Source: JAILLW01 sp045640905
GTDB lineage: Bacteria; Bacillota; Clostridia; Lachnospirales; Lachnospiraceae
DNA: 64,000 nt
Direction: 5' to 3'
Assembly: GCA_045640905.1 (NCBI GenBank)
Contig: JAZUFW010000054.1
Span: 1 to 64,000, forward strand
Under the pieces are notes generated by a model. That model worked only from the letters and a program-made list of their open reading frames with translations. It did no database searches and was not told where the DNA came from. Below are positions 43,930 to 53,214 of the stretch, in pieces. The translations under genes were made by a program, and so were the position numbers. Numbering within the stretch: the first letter of the stretch is position 1; each line of letters begins with the position of its first letter.

Positions 43930-45539
43930 TACAGTAAATTAATCATTCGTCCCAGGGATATCATGAATCTGCCCAAGAAACTGTCTTCCAAATCATCTTC
44001 CGAGAATCCCTTAAGCGCCAATTGAATAACCATATACAAAATAGTGCATACGACAAAAATAATAATAGTAGCTATGCCTTTACCCGTTAACGGAGCTATG
44101 GCTTTGTTAAGCAACATACCGATTAAGGCACTTAATACGGCTCCTACCAACGATACAATAAATGTTCTGAACCATTCCTGAGTATACTGGAACTGTTTCG
44201 ATATAATGAAAAAGCCCGTAACGGTAATAAGTGCAAAGAAGCACAAATTACTCAAGATAACGGCATTAACACCATAAAACGCCCCGGTAAATAGAGCACA
44301 CAATACTATATGCAAAATCAATGAAAGACCTGTTATTCCGAAAGCCCATATATAATTTCGCATGCTGATCAGCATTTCAACAAAAATGATGGCAAATACG
44401 GCAAAAGGAATGCACAAACTTTCCAGTTGCAAATATTCTGCTGTCTTCTCACCGTTTGTAGCGAACATAAATGAAACAATATTATCAGAAAGGACCAGAA
44501 CCATTCCGCACATGAAAATCGATGCGGAAAAAGCCCTGTGTATCAGCATCTTCAGTTTTTCCCTGGAGTTTCTGTACTCATCACGTCTAAAAGCACCTGA
44601 TGCCTTTCGAATTAACGGATAAGTAAAAATACATAAAGCAAAAACGATTATTCCCGTTATGGGAAATGTTTTTCCATAGTATTCACCGTAACAAAAAGCT
44701 GACAAATTATCTTCGGTATTTTGATGAAGGAAGAAAGCGCCGTTTATGAATGAATACATTGCAAAGGAAGCCCATAAAAGTCCGGGAACCAATGCGGTAG
44801 CCAGCAAGTTCAGTAAAGTTTCAAGCGGATAGTCCACGCTCCGTTGTGATTCTCTTCCTTCTTCGAATGAAGTCCGGTGTCTGAATACAAAATAAACTAC
44901 GACCACATAAGCAAATGCCACAAATGACGCACAAAGTATTCCGAAAGAAGCGCCTATGGCACCATGTGCATATTGAAAATCTTCGACTCGTAAAAGTTTG
45001 GAAACCTTTACACCGTACTGTTTCATGATTGTTGCGAACAAAGTACCGAAAATAAGATATGCACCGGCAAAAATAAGATAAGAATATGTAGTTAATATTC
45101 TGTTATTTGTTCCTTTAAAATATCCTCGAAATACCCCTGTCAAAGAATATAAAAGGACTGCGGGAGCAACTGCCAAGACTGCCAATTTTGACAGCGGTAT
45201 GCTAAACAGATTCGTAGATATCCTGCCGGCAAAAATATATATCAGGAATGATATCAAAAGACCTATACCCAACGATGAAGAAAATGCATACGATACTACG
45301 CGATGAACATTGGAATACTGGGCACGCTTCATTCGGTTCTCAACCATCGTAGAGACAGCTTCTTCGATTCCGAAACTGATAAATCCGCCCAACAGGAAAA
45401 ACAGCTCATTGGGCAACGAAAAATAAGCTACGCCTTTACTTCCTACAACGTGCTCCAAAATAATTCTGAAAATCAGAAATACAATAAATGTAATTAGTAA
45501 AAATAAAAAGAAATGACTCTTCTTTTTTGTTTTTGCCAT
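43929..45539 (-). CDS. Polysaccharide/lipid flippase of the MATE-MurJ superfamily
   Basis: 536 residues with about 14 membrane segments. The pattern of the second segment (LPNELFFLLGGFISFGIEEAVSTMV) and the loop GVFRGYFKG resemble polysaccharide-biosynthesis/SpoVB-type exporters. It should flip an undecaprenyl-linked or other lipid precursor; the substrate is not told by the sequence. Alternative: MurJ-like lipid II flippase. Between the HD protein and FAD genes, in one run of closely packed genes. Confidence 0.8.
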   Translation of the reverse strand: MAKTKKKSHFFLFLLITFIVFLIFRIILEHVVGSKGVAYFSLPNELFFLLGGFISFGIEEAVSTMVENRMKRAQYSNVHRVVSYAFSSSLGIGLLISFLIYIFAGRISTNLFSIPLSKLAVLAVAPAVLLYSLTGVFRGYFKGTNNRILTTYSYLIFAGAYLIFGTLFATIMKQYGVKVSKLLRVEDFQYAHGAIGASFGILCASFVAFAYVVVVYFVFRHRTSFEEGRESQRSVDYPLETLLNLLATALVPGLLWASFAMYSFINGAFFLHQNTEDNLSAFCYGEYYGKTFPITGIIVFALCIFTYPLIRKASGAFRRDEYRNSREKLKMLIHRAFSASIFMCGMVLVLSDNIVSFMFATNGEKTAEYLQLESLCIPFAVFAIIFVEMLISMRNYIWAFGITGLSLILHIVLCALFTGAFYGVNAVILSNLCFFALITVTGFFIISKQFQYTQEWFRTFIVSLVGAVLSALIGMLLNKAIAPLTGKGIATIIIFVVCTILYMVIQLALKGFSEDDLEDSFLGRFMISLGRMINLL

Positions 45540-45546
45540 ATACTAC

Positions 45547-46743
45547 CTATCTTAAAAAATCATAAAACAGTTTTTCACCAATGAGAACTTTTTTCATGTT
45601 ATTAATGTCCTCAAAGGAAACAGCACTGTTGGAAAGGACTCCGCTTTCCAGCTTTTTGTCAAAAATGCCGTTTATCAATTTATCATAGTCAATCTTTATA
45701 TTTGCATCCTTTGCAAACAAATACGAAACCGATGAAATAACCGTATCCGCGAACAATAAAACCGCATTTTCTCTGGCATGTATCTGCGTTTTGTCATCAA
45801 CATATTCCCGTAACAAAGAAATAACCTCTTCGGGAATTTCGTATTCATTAAGCAACGATTCTACATTCTCGACGTTATTGGCTCCTTTTAAAATGCCTAT
45901 TTTATGGTAATAGCCCAATGCTTTGGTCACATTTTCGTTTAATCCCATTTTAAGGGCCATTTTAGAGCACAGAACCGCAGTATAAATCGTATGATTGTAT
46001 TCTTCTTTGGAATAACTCTTTAATTTTGCCAAAAGTTCAAATTCCGGATCAAGGATATCCATATACCTATCCGATGTCTTATATACAAAATTAAAACTGA
46101 ACAACTTGATAATTATCAATAAAGCTATTGTGGATATACCCACATTTATCGCAGGAATAACAAACAGCGACCATGACAGTTTAATGTTCGAACAAAGCAC
46201 CTCAACTATGCATAAAGAAACAAACGAAAAGCCTGCCGACGAACCCAACGGAACAGAAATCTTAAACTGTTCATCCAGTGATGAAAACAAAACTACGGCA
46301 ACAATTCCCGGCGCAGCATAACAAACAAAATTAAGAACCGTAGCATCACTGCACAGCATTGTCGAATTGACAAGAAGCAAGAGGGAGGCAACTGTACCTA
46401 CAGTTTCGTTTGAAAAAAGCGAAAGCACTATAAAAATCAACAAAAAAGGCCAACCGCTTACCGGCAACAACGGACAGAAATATGAAATAACCATGCACGC
46501 ATAAAAATATACGTGAAACTTCCACTTTGATTCCATGTTGTTGTATACAAGTTTGCTGCTATCTATGGCATCGGACAAAACAAAAACAAGCCCTAATGAC
46601 ATTATTCCCGAAATGATAGCATTTCGCAGAATAATCTGCTTGGAGCATCCGAATAAAAAGCCTGCCAAAACATCCGTTGCAACTACTATGAAAAATATGC
46701 AGCCTACCAATATACCGTTTTTATTACTTTTTGTTTCTTCCAT
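45547..46743 (-). CDS. PgpH-like membrane protein with degenerate HD domain
   Basis: 398 residues. Several hydrophobic segments (about 10-215) precede a cytosolic HD-type domain (about 230-398). Position after phoH and the layout match PgpH (c-di-AMP phosphodiesterase, about 700 residues), but the extracellular 7TMR domain is missing. The HD motif itself reads H280-K281 (YYHKIG); the Asp is lost, and the usual later His-His is replaced by EYVDDK. H251 and D333 (FADTVIS) remain. It is probably not a phosphodiesterase. Binding of c-di-AMP or a regulatory role is open. It overlaps phoH by 20 bases, so it is coupled. Confidence 0.78.
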   Translation of the reverse strand: MEETKSNKNGILVGCIFFIVVATDVLAGFLFGCSKQIILRNAIISGIMSLGLVFVLSDAIDSSKLVYNNMESKWKFHVYFYACMVISYFCPLLPVSGWPFLLIFIVLSLFSNETVGTVASLLLLVNSTMLCSDATVLNFVCYAAPGIVAVVLFSSLDEQFKISVPLGSSAGFSFVSLCIVEVLCSNIKLSWSLFVIPAINVGISTIALLIIIKLFSFNFVYKTSDRYMDILDPEFELLAKLKSYSKEEYNHTIYTAVLCSKMALKMGLNENVTKALGYYHKIGILKGANNVENVESLLNEYEIPEEVISLLREYVDDKTQIHARENAVLLFADTVISSVSYLFAKDANIKIDYDKLINGIFDKKLESGVLSNSAVSFEDINNMKKVLIGEKLFYDFLR

Positions 46744-47725
46744 TTTTACTTTCCCGGTTCGTTTTATTTAAGCTCTCTTCATAATTCTCATATGCCTTTA
46801 CGATTCTCTGTACCAGAGGATGTCTGACAACATCTTTTGAAGAAAGTTTAATAAATTCAATGCCTTCAACCTTGGAAAGCACTTTAGTGGCTATATCAAG
46901 GCCACTCTTTACATCTTTCGGCAAATCCTTCTGAGTGGAATCTCCCGTAACAATTACTTTTGAACCGAACCCGATACGCGTCAAAAACATCTTCATCTGA
47001 GCAGGCGTCGTATTCTGAGGTTCATCCAAAATAATATATGCATTATCAAGGGTTCTGCCTCGCATATACGCAAGCGGAGCCACTTCGATAAGCCCCTTTT
47101 CCATATTTCTTACAAAACTTTCCGCACCCATAATCTGATACAAAGCATCATACAGCGGACGTAAATACGGATCGACCTTTGACTGCAAATCGCCGGGCAA
47201 AAAGCCTAGTTTTTCACCGGCTTCTATAGCCGGACGTGTCAGAATAATTCGCTCGACCTCTCCGTTTTTAAAGGCAGTGATGGCCATTGCCATGGCCAGA
47301 TAAGTTTTGCCGGTTCCGGCAGGTCCTATACCGAAAACAATCATGTTGTTTTTAATTGCATCAATATATTTCTTCTGCCCGAAAGTCTTGGGTTTAACAG
47401 CCTTTCCCGAAACCGTATGGCAAATGGTCGTTTCATCCATTGTCAAAATGGAGTCGTCGTTTCCCTCGTTATTCAATTCAATTGCATAATCTATCTTTTG
47501 TTCTTCTATGTCGCACCCCCGGGAAGATAACGTCGTTAAATCCGTCAATATCTTTACGGCGCTTTCTACGTTATCCTGTTCTCCCTGTATTTTTAACAGT
47601 CCGTCTCTTACAATTATCGAAACATTGTACTGCTTTTCGATTTTCTTTAAATTGCAGTCAAACGAGCCAAACACATTTCTCAAATCGGATATGGGCATAT
47701 GTCCCAGTGAAATATTTTCTTCCAT
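46724..47725 (-). CDS. phoH: PhoH-family ATPase
   Basis: 333 residues. An N-terminal KH-like region (about 15-70) is followed by a P-loop domain with Walker A GPAGTGKTYLAMAMA (about 132-146) and Walker B AYIILDEPQNT (about 225). The family is linked to RNA and ribosome quality control beside YbeY. Here phoH is followed by the degenerate PgpH-like gene; ybeY is not seen nearby. Confidence 0.92.
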   Translation of the reverse strand: MEENISLGHMPISDLRNVFGSFDCNLKKIEKQYNVSIIVRDGLLKIQGEQDNVESAVKILTDLTTLSSRGCDIEEQKIDYAIELNNEGNDDSILTMDETTICHTVSGKAVKPKTFGQKKYIDAIKNNMIVFGIGPAGTGKTYLAMAMAITAFKNGEVERIILTRPAIEAGEKLGFLPGDLQSKVDPYLRPLYDALYQIMGAESFVRNMEKGLIEVAPLAYMRGRTLDNAYIILDEPQNTTPAQMKMFLTRIGFGSKVIVTGDSTQKDLPKDVKSGLDIATKVLSKVEGIEFIKLSSKDVVRHPLVQRIVKAYENYEESLNKTNRESKNGRNKK

Positions 47726-47743
47726 TGAAAAATTATTCTCCCG

Positions 47744-48412
47744 TTATTCAAACAAATCCTGATATATTTCGTCAATCAGGCGTTCGACATAACTGTCGTC
47801 AAGGTTCATAAACTGTGAGTAAATCAATTCCTTAATCTTTTTGAAACGATCAAAATACTTAAGTTCTTCATTTTCGGCATTTATTCCGTAAATATCGTCA
47901 AAGGTTTCTTTATTTATCGTCTCATTAAGGTACTTTTTGATTTCATTGGTCAGATTATTCTCTGAGTCAGCTTTGGTTGAAAAGTCTTTGGAATTCTTAA
48001 AGGAAACAAATCCCATGACAATAAACAGTACAAACAAAGCTCCCATAACTGCGCACATCATATATTTACCGAATGCACTCATGGAAGAAGGAATAACCCC
48101 GATGAAAAACAAAATCATCAAAGACAATCCTATAAAACCTACCGCCAGCAATGCCACCGCGGAAGTTTTATGTTCTTCGGCTTTTTCTTCGTTGTTAACG
48201 TAAACATGATTTTCACGGACTCTTCTGACCGCTTCTTCAATCTCTTCACGTTTTTCTTCATCATAGACAAAGACAAATTCCTCTGCGGGATTTGTTTCTT
48301 CTTCGTCGTTTTCACAAACTAAAGAGAGGTCATCAACCAGCTCACATCCGCAATCGGAGCAAACCTTGATACCCTCTCTGAATTCATACTTACATTTAGG
48401 ACAAAAACCCAT
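47744..48412 (-). CDS. Zinc-ribbon membrane protein of unknown function
   Basis: 222 residues. An N-terminal zinc ribbon (FCPKCKYEF, then VCSDCGCELV) is followed by an acidic linker (about 35-75), two membrane segments (about 85-107 and 118-138) and a helical, acidic C-terminus. The two ends face the same side. No enzyme signature. It lies 18 bases upstream of phoH and is probably cotranscribed with it. The zinc ribbon could bind nucleic acid or a partner protein. Confidence 0.78.
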   Translation of the reverse strand: MGFCPKCKYEFREGIKVCSDCGCELVDDLSLVCENDEEETNPAEEFVFVYDEEKREEIEEAVRRVRENHVYVNNEEKAEEHKTSAVALLAVGFIGLSLMILFFIGVIPSSMSAFGKYMMCAVMGALFVLFIVMGFVSFKNSKDFSTKADSENNLTNEIKKYLNETINKETFDDIYGINAENEELKYFDRFKKIKELIYSQFMNLDDSYVERLIDEIYQDLFE

Positions 48413-48479
48413 TTAGAAACACCTCCAAAACAGTAACACATATAGAAATATCTTACCACTTTTGAGGCATCTTTATCCA

Positions 48480-49547
48480 CTATTTTTTAGAGGAAATATA
48501 GCTTATTACACCTACATCCTGATTCTCGTAATCGGACCACCAAATATATCCGTCGGGGTTTTCTCTGAAAACGAAAACAGGACGACGCTTTTTCGTGTCA
48601 CGGCTTTCCGATAAAGGAGCAAATTTACCGTTTTCTGCCTTTCCGTCTACTTCAATAAAGCTACCCTTCCTGTCGATAACGGTACAGTAAAAATCTCCAT
48701 TGCACAAACCGTCTTTATAAGATCCGATATAATTCGAAATATAGTAAGTTCCGTCATCCTTCAATTTATCATTGTCGAACTCATAATGATCCTGTCCGAG
48801 ACCGTTAGGCAAATCATATGCGAACTGACCGGCATATTGATGATACGTATAAATGTCGTCATTATTCTTTTTGGTATGAATATGGAAATGAACCCATTTA
48901 CCGTCGCCATGGCGCATGCCATCCTTCCAATCGCCGTAATAGTACTGGTTATCGGCATAACAAGCTATCCCGACACCGTCAGGTTCACCCTTTGAATTCA
49001 CGTCACCGTAATATGCATAATCCGTAGTCCCTGAGAAGGAATATGACATGGCTATAAATTTATCCAGATGTGCCAAATCCGATATTGCGGCATCATTATT
49101 ATCTATAAAGAATCCTTCCATTTCGGATAGACAGCTCTTTACATCAAACTTAATCTTGGAATAGTCTTTCGTCTTTTCCATGACCTCACCTTCGGGAGTT
49201 TTGGTCGGAACGGGTTCGGGACTTTCGGTAGGTGCCGGGGTTGCACCTTCATCCGTTTTTCTGTCAATGATAGTTGTTTCGGGCACATCGTCCGATTTTA
49301 CCTCATCAATCATTTCCGGATTATTTACTTCGTCTGCATCCGGTTTAATTGTTTCCGTCGAATAATTCTTTATAACATCCTGTACGGATTTATTGCTGTC
49401 TTCCTTTTTGCCGGATTTATTGACCAATACCAATACCAAAACCAAAATCAGCAGGCAAACTATCCCTATTAAGTATTTTATCAAACTCGATTTAATCGAA
49501 TCATCCTCTTCAAAAAAATCTCTATCATGATCATTATTTTTTTTCAT
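48480..49547 (-). CDS. Membrane-anchored MORN-repeat protein
   Basis: 355 residues. An N-terminal charged region and one membrane segment (about 25-45) are followed by a Pro/Thr/Glu-rich linker (for example TPAPTESPEPVPTKTPEGE) and MORN-type repeats in the C-terminal half (YYYGDWKDGMRHGDGKW, YAGQFAYDLPNGLGQ, YIGSYKDGLCNGDF). MORN repeats bind lipids or proteins; the topology puts them outside the cell. GAGGTG lies before the ATG at 49547; a GTG six bases upstream is too close to it. Function unknown. Confidence 0.82.
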   Translation of the reverse strand: MKKNNDHDRDFFEEDDSIKSSLIKYLIGIVCLLILVLVLVLVNKSGKKEDSNKSVQDVIKNYSTETIKPDADEVNNPEMIDEVKSDDVPETTIIDRKTDEGATPAPTESPEPVPTKTPEGEVMEKTKDYSKIKFDVKSCLSEMEGFFIDNNDAAISDLAHLDKFIAMSYSFSGTTDYAYYGDVNSKGEPDGVGIACYADNQYYYGDWKDGMRHGDGKWVHFHIHTKKNNDDIYTYHQYAGQFAYDLPNGLGQDHYEFDNDKLKDDGTYYISNYIGSYKDGLCNGDFYCTVIDRKGSFIEVDGKAENGKFAPLSESRDTKKRRPVFVFRENPDGYIWWSDYENQDVGVISYISSKK

Positions 49548-49617
49548 AATCACACCTCACTAATATTATCTTAGTAACAAATGCTTAATATGCAATAACT
49601 AAATTATTAAGACTTTC

Positions 49618-49974
49618 TTAAATCTGTTGATAGTCGAAAGCACTCTTAATCCATTTAATCTTTTCACCCAGAATCGAAATGACATCAAAACGAATCTGGT
49701 ATCTGTAAAGGTTCTTATACTCGGCTAAATAAAAAGAAGCCGTCTTACAGATTTTAAGCATTTTTGTTTTGGAAATTGCTTCCTCGGGATATCCGTAATG
49801 CTCATTTTTTCGGTATTTCACTTCAAAAAAGCACAAAAAATCATCTTTAATCCCAATAATATCTATTTCTCCAAACCTGGATGAGTAATTTCGATCCAAA
49901 ATGATTACATCATTTCGTTTCAGAAACTCTTCGGCCAGTTTTTCCTTTTCAAATCCGCATTGCTTTTTATTCAA
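49618..49974 (-). CDS. YraN family (UPF0102) nuclease-fold protein
   Basis: 118 residues. The restriction-endonuclease-like pattern is complete: GFEKEKLAEEFLKRN, then RFGEIDIIGIKDDFLCFFEVKYR, giving E-x-D and E-V-K. Biological role unsettled. It sits beside the FlhB-like and rnhB genes, as usual in Firmicutes. Confidence 0.93.
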   Translation of the reverse strand: MNKKQCGFEKEKLAEEFLKRNDVIILDRNYSSRFGEIDIIGIKDDFLCFFEVKYRKNEHYGYPEEAISKTKMLKICKTASFYLAEYKNLYRYQIRFDVISILGEKIKWIKSAFDYQQI

Positions 49975-49976
49975 AA

Positions 49977-50273
49977 TTACTTGCCTTTATAATTTTCAAT
50001 TTTTGCCTTAACCTTGTCCATAGCATCGACAAATACCAGGATTTCGGCAACAACTTCATATAATTCCGGAGGAATCATCTCTCCGATTTCCAATTTTGAA
50101 AGTGTTTCGGCCAATTTATCGTCTGCGTGAACCGCAACATTGGCTTCCTTGGCCTTTTCTATTATTCTTTCTGCCAAAGCACCCTTTCCTGAGGCTATGA
50201 CCTTAGGTGCATCTTCTTCAGGATCATACGAAAGCGCTACGGCTGTTTTGATTTTCTTTTTATCTTCGCTCAT
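49977..50273 (-). CDS. Stand-alone FlhB C-terminal domain protein (YlqH-like)
   Basis: 98 residues. Its core (TAVALSYDPEEDAPKVIASGKGALAERI) matches the cytosolic part of FlhB/EscU just after the self-cleavage site. The NPTH cleavage motif and membrane part are absent, so it is only the C-terminal piece. Downstream of a FliK-like gene with a one-base overlap. In flagellated Firmicutes this piece can stand in for the FlhB tail; whether the cell is motile is not shown here. Confidence 0.88.
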   Translation of the reverse strand: MSEDKKKIKTAVALSYDPEEDAPKVIASGKGALAERIIEKAKEANVAVHADDKLAETLSKLEIGEMIPPELYEVVAEILVFVDAMDKVKAKIENYKGK

Positions 50274-51901
50274 TACGCCCTCACATCGATAGAATCTTTA
50301 CTCATAACGGTATATAGGCCTTCCGAACGAATTTCATCGAACGCCCTCTTTGCATCTTTATTAACAAATTCGCAGGTATTTGAATATCCGCGCTTTTCCA
50401 ATCGTTCATTAAGTATCGAAATATTCTGTGCTATTAAATCAAGCGCCGCATCGTCCTTTAAAAAGAACTTCGTCTGAACCTTATTCCCGGAATTCAGCAT
50501 TACATGAACATCCACAGGTCCCAGATTATCCATATCCAAATGAAGCAGCGCACTTACCGAATCGGAATCCTTCGCCAAGGATTTTTTGTTTTTATAGACA
50601 TAAAGTTCGCCGGTTTTTTCTCCGCCTGCCATCTTTAGCGGTATTTGAACATAGTTGAAGGCTTGGTTCAAATGATTCATAAATTCTATATTTGAATTTA
50701 AGTTATTGGCTTCATGCAGGATAGCGGTATCCGTTTTTACATTTTCCGAAATGGTATCCGTCAAAAGCTTTATTTTGGAATTCAGTTCCTCATATAATTT
50801 GGAAATATTCTCTTTATCGGCAACTTCTTCGGGGCGAAGCAGGAATTTGTCGGTAAACAAACGTTTTAACGAACCCGAAACATCATTTTCCTTTAGCAGA
50901 GATGCTATATCGGATTTATTCTTTTCATAATTTTCAAGTTCCGGTTTGTCAAGAATCGATAATGTCTTCGCCAAAAAGGTTTTCACATTTTCGACGTCTT
51001 TACCTGATTTTGTCTCAATTGATTCCGGCAAAACCGCATTCTTTGCTTTCGCGTTTGAATCAATATCGGAAAGCTGTTTTTCGTCGATATTGGTCTTTTC
51101 CGAAATAACGGATTCATTTAAAGACTGATTGGTCTTGTCAAACTCCTTTGCAGAATCAATTTGTACTGTATCTTCGGGATTTATGACAGCCGTGTCACTT
51201 TCGTTTAACGAAATCAATCCTTCCAACAGTGTTTTTATGGTAGATGAAGCTTCCGAAGGGTTTTCTGAATTAAGTATTTGTTCTATACTTTCGGGCAGCG
51301 AATCAAAAATATCCGAAAAAGCATCGGTTATCGCATGCTCATAGTTCGTGTACGATGTAAATTGTTCAACAAATTCGGGCGTACATGGAATATTCATCCT
51401 TACCATGGATGAAAGGATTTTCGGATCCGTTGCGGGGTATGTATTAACCAGTCTGTTCATGGAATAAAGAGATTCTTTATCGATAGGAAGTCCTTCTTCC
51501 ATCATCGAAGAAACCACATATTGCATGGCAGGCGTGTTCGGTAATGATGCCGCCTTTAGCGCATTGGTTGTATTCAGGGAGGGATTCATATTGACATACA
51601 TCGGGATTAATGACAATTCATTTTGATTCCCTTTAACGGAAAAAGCCATGGTTTTGCCTACGTCGATATCAATATCCGCATCGCAAAAAGCATTCAAAAG
51701 CGCATTGTTACCGAGATTTAAAAGAAGTGAATTTCCATCCTTGCCGATAACTTCGCCGAGCAGAGTGTCCCCTACATTTAATGACTGAAGCAATTTCATG
51801 CCCGACTCAAGATTATTAATATCAGGCAATACTTTGCCTGCAGACTCGTCGGGTGTAATATTCAAATTATTAATTTGATTCAAAATGGAAGAAATGTTCA
51901 T
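50273..51901 (-). CDS. FliK-like hook-length control domain protein (YlqG-like)
   Basis: 542 residues. The N-terminal part (about 1-190) is helical with a small beta barrel-like segment (GDTLLGEVIGKDGNSLLLNLG). The middle (about 190-400) is low-complexity, rich in Ser, Glu and Asn. The C-terminal domain (about 415-520: VQIPLKMAGGEKTGELYVYKN..., GPVDVHVMLNSGNKVQTKFF) has the fold of FliK's substrate-switching domain. No other flagellar genes are here. The rnhB stop overlaps its start by one base. Confidence 0.8.
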   Translation of the reverse strand: MNISSILNQINNLNITPDESAGKVLPDINNLESGMKLLQSLNVGDTLLGEVIGKDGNSLLLNLGNNALLNAFCDADIDIDVGKTMAFSVKGNQNELSLIPMYVNMNPSLNTTNALKAASLPNTPAMQYVVSSMMEEGLPIDKESLYSMNRLVNTYPATDPKILSSMVRMNIPCTPEFVEQFTSYTNYEHAITDAFSDIFDSLPESIEQILNSENPSEASSTIKTLLEGLISLNESDTAVINPEDTVQIDSAKEFDKTNQSLNESVISEKTNIDEKQLSDIDSNAKAKNAVLPESIETKSGKDVENVKTFLAKTLSILDKPELENYEKNKSDIASLLKENDVSGSLKRLFTDKFLLRPEEVADKENISKLYEELNSKIKLLTDTISENVKTDTAILHEANNLNSNIEFMNHLNQAFNYVQIPLKMAGGEKTGELYVYKNKKSLAKDSDSVSALLHLDMDNLGPVDVHVMLNSGNKVQTKFFLKDDAALDLIAQNISILNERLEKRGYSNTCEFVNKDAKRAFDEIRSEGLYTVMSKDSIDVRA

Positions 51902-52662
51902 TAAACAAAATTTCCGATAAACGAATTCCTGTGAATTGGTGTCTTCCCGTACTTTTTCAAAGCATCAATATGCTTTTGACTACCGTATCCTTTATTCGAT
52001 GCGAAATCATATTCGGGATAAATCTTATCATATTCAACCATCAGCCGGTCTCTGGTTACTTTGGCAACAATTGAAGCTGCGGCTATCGAAATGCTCTTTG
52101 CATCTCCTTTAATTATGGGAATCTGCTTTATATCAATGCCCGGAATGGTAACAGCATCATTTAATAGTAACGTCGGTTGGGGATTAAGCTTTGACACAGA
52201 TTGTCTCATTGCTTCCAGTGTTGCCTGCAAAATGTTTATCTCATCAATTCTTTCCGGCGAATTATAACCTATCCCAACACTGACGGCTTTTTCCATAATA
52301 ATATCATAAAGCTCTTCTCTCTTTTTTTCGGACAATTGTTTCGAATCATTTAGATAAAGTATGTCACAATCTTTGGGCAGAATAACGGCACATGTAACTA
52401 CAGGCCCCGCAAGAGGTCCTCTGCCGACTTCGTCTATACCGCAGATATACTCGTAATCAGCATATTTATACTCGTATTCCTTCATCTTTTCGGTTCGCAA
52501 AAGTTCTTTTTCATACGCTTCAATCTTCTTTTGCGCTTTAATAACTATATCGGCAACCGCTTTTCTTTCATCCTGCGAGTATTTTTCTATAAAAGAAGGC
52601 AGCATATCGAAAGTTGCCGCCTTTAATTCATTATTTATACATGAAACTGAAATCTTTTCCAT
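51901..52662 (-). CDS. rnhB: Ribonuclease HII
   Basis: 253 residues. It removes RNA primers and misincorporated ribonucleotides. Catalytic acids in ICGIDEVGRGPLAGPV (D, E) and LNDSKQLSEKKRE (D) are intact; a lengthened N-terminus of about 70 residues precedes the core, as in Firmicute forms. Confidence 0.95.
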   Translation of the reverse strand: MEKISVSCINNELKAATFDMLPSFIEKYSQDERKAVADIVIKAQKKIEAYEKELLRTEKMKEYEYKYADYEYICGIDEVGRGPLAGPVVTCAVILPKDCDILYLNDSKQLSEKKREELYDIIMEKAVSVGIGYNSPERIDEINILQATLEAMRQSVSKLNPQPTLLLNDAVTIPGIDIKQIPIIKGDAKSISIAAASIVAKVTRDRLMVEYDKIYPEYDFASNKGYGSQKHIDALKKYGKTPIHRNSFIGNFV

Positions 52663-52666
52663 AAAC

Positions 52667-53206
52667 CTACCTGTGCTTGATTACTCCCATCTTCTTAAAC
52701 GGAAATACTCTCATAAAAGCCTTTCCTACTATGACTTCTCTTTTTAAGTTTCCGACATTGGGGTCTCGTGAATCCATACTGTTATTCCGATTATCGCCCA
52801 TTACAAAAAACTCATCATCAGCCAATGTTATTTTTTCGTATGCTCTTCCGGGGTCTTTTATTATTTCCTTACCGTATCCTTCTTCCAAAACAACATCGTT
52901 TATATATATTTTACCTTCGGAATCAATAAAAATGGTTTCTCCCGGAAGTCCGATTACACGCTTAATAAAAAAGGTGTCCTGTTCATACTTGTAAGGAAAT
53001 ACAACAATATCAAATCGTTCCGGATCATGAAAGCGATACGAAATCTTGTCAACAAACAAATGGTCCCGGTCCTGCAAAGTCGGATCCATTGAAGGTCCAA
53101 CAACCTCTACTCTCTGTCCGACATATTTAACTATCAAAAAGACAGCTATCAATACAAACAAAAAATATAAACTTGTAACCAAAAGGTCCTTTAATCCTTT
53201 ATTCAC
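52667..53206 (-). CDS. lepB: Signal peptidase I, copy 1
   Basis: 179 residues. One N-terminal membrane segment (about 10-27), then the Ser-Lys dyad: VVGPSMDPTLQ (Ser) and FFIKRVIGLPGE (Lys), and MGDNRNNSMDSR. It cleaves Sec signal peptides outside the membrane. Flanked by rbgA and rnhB. Confidence 0.93.
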   Translation of the reverse strand: MNKGLKDLLVTSLYFLFVLIAVFLIVKYVGQRVEVVGPSMDPTLQDRDHLFVDKISYRFHDPERFDIVVFPYKYEQDTFFIKRVIGLPGETIFIDSEGKIYINDVVLEEGYGKEIIKDPGRAYEKITLADDEFFVMGDNRNNSMDSRDPNVGNLKREVIVGKAFMRVFPFKKMGVIKHR

Positions 53207-53214
53207 GTTATCTC

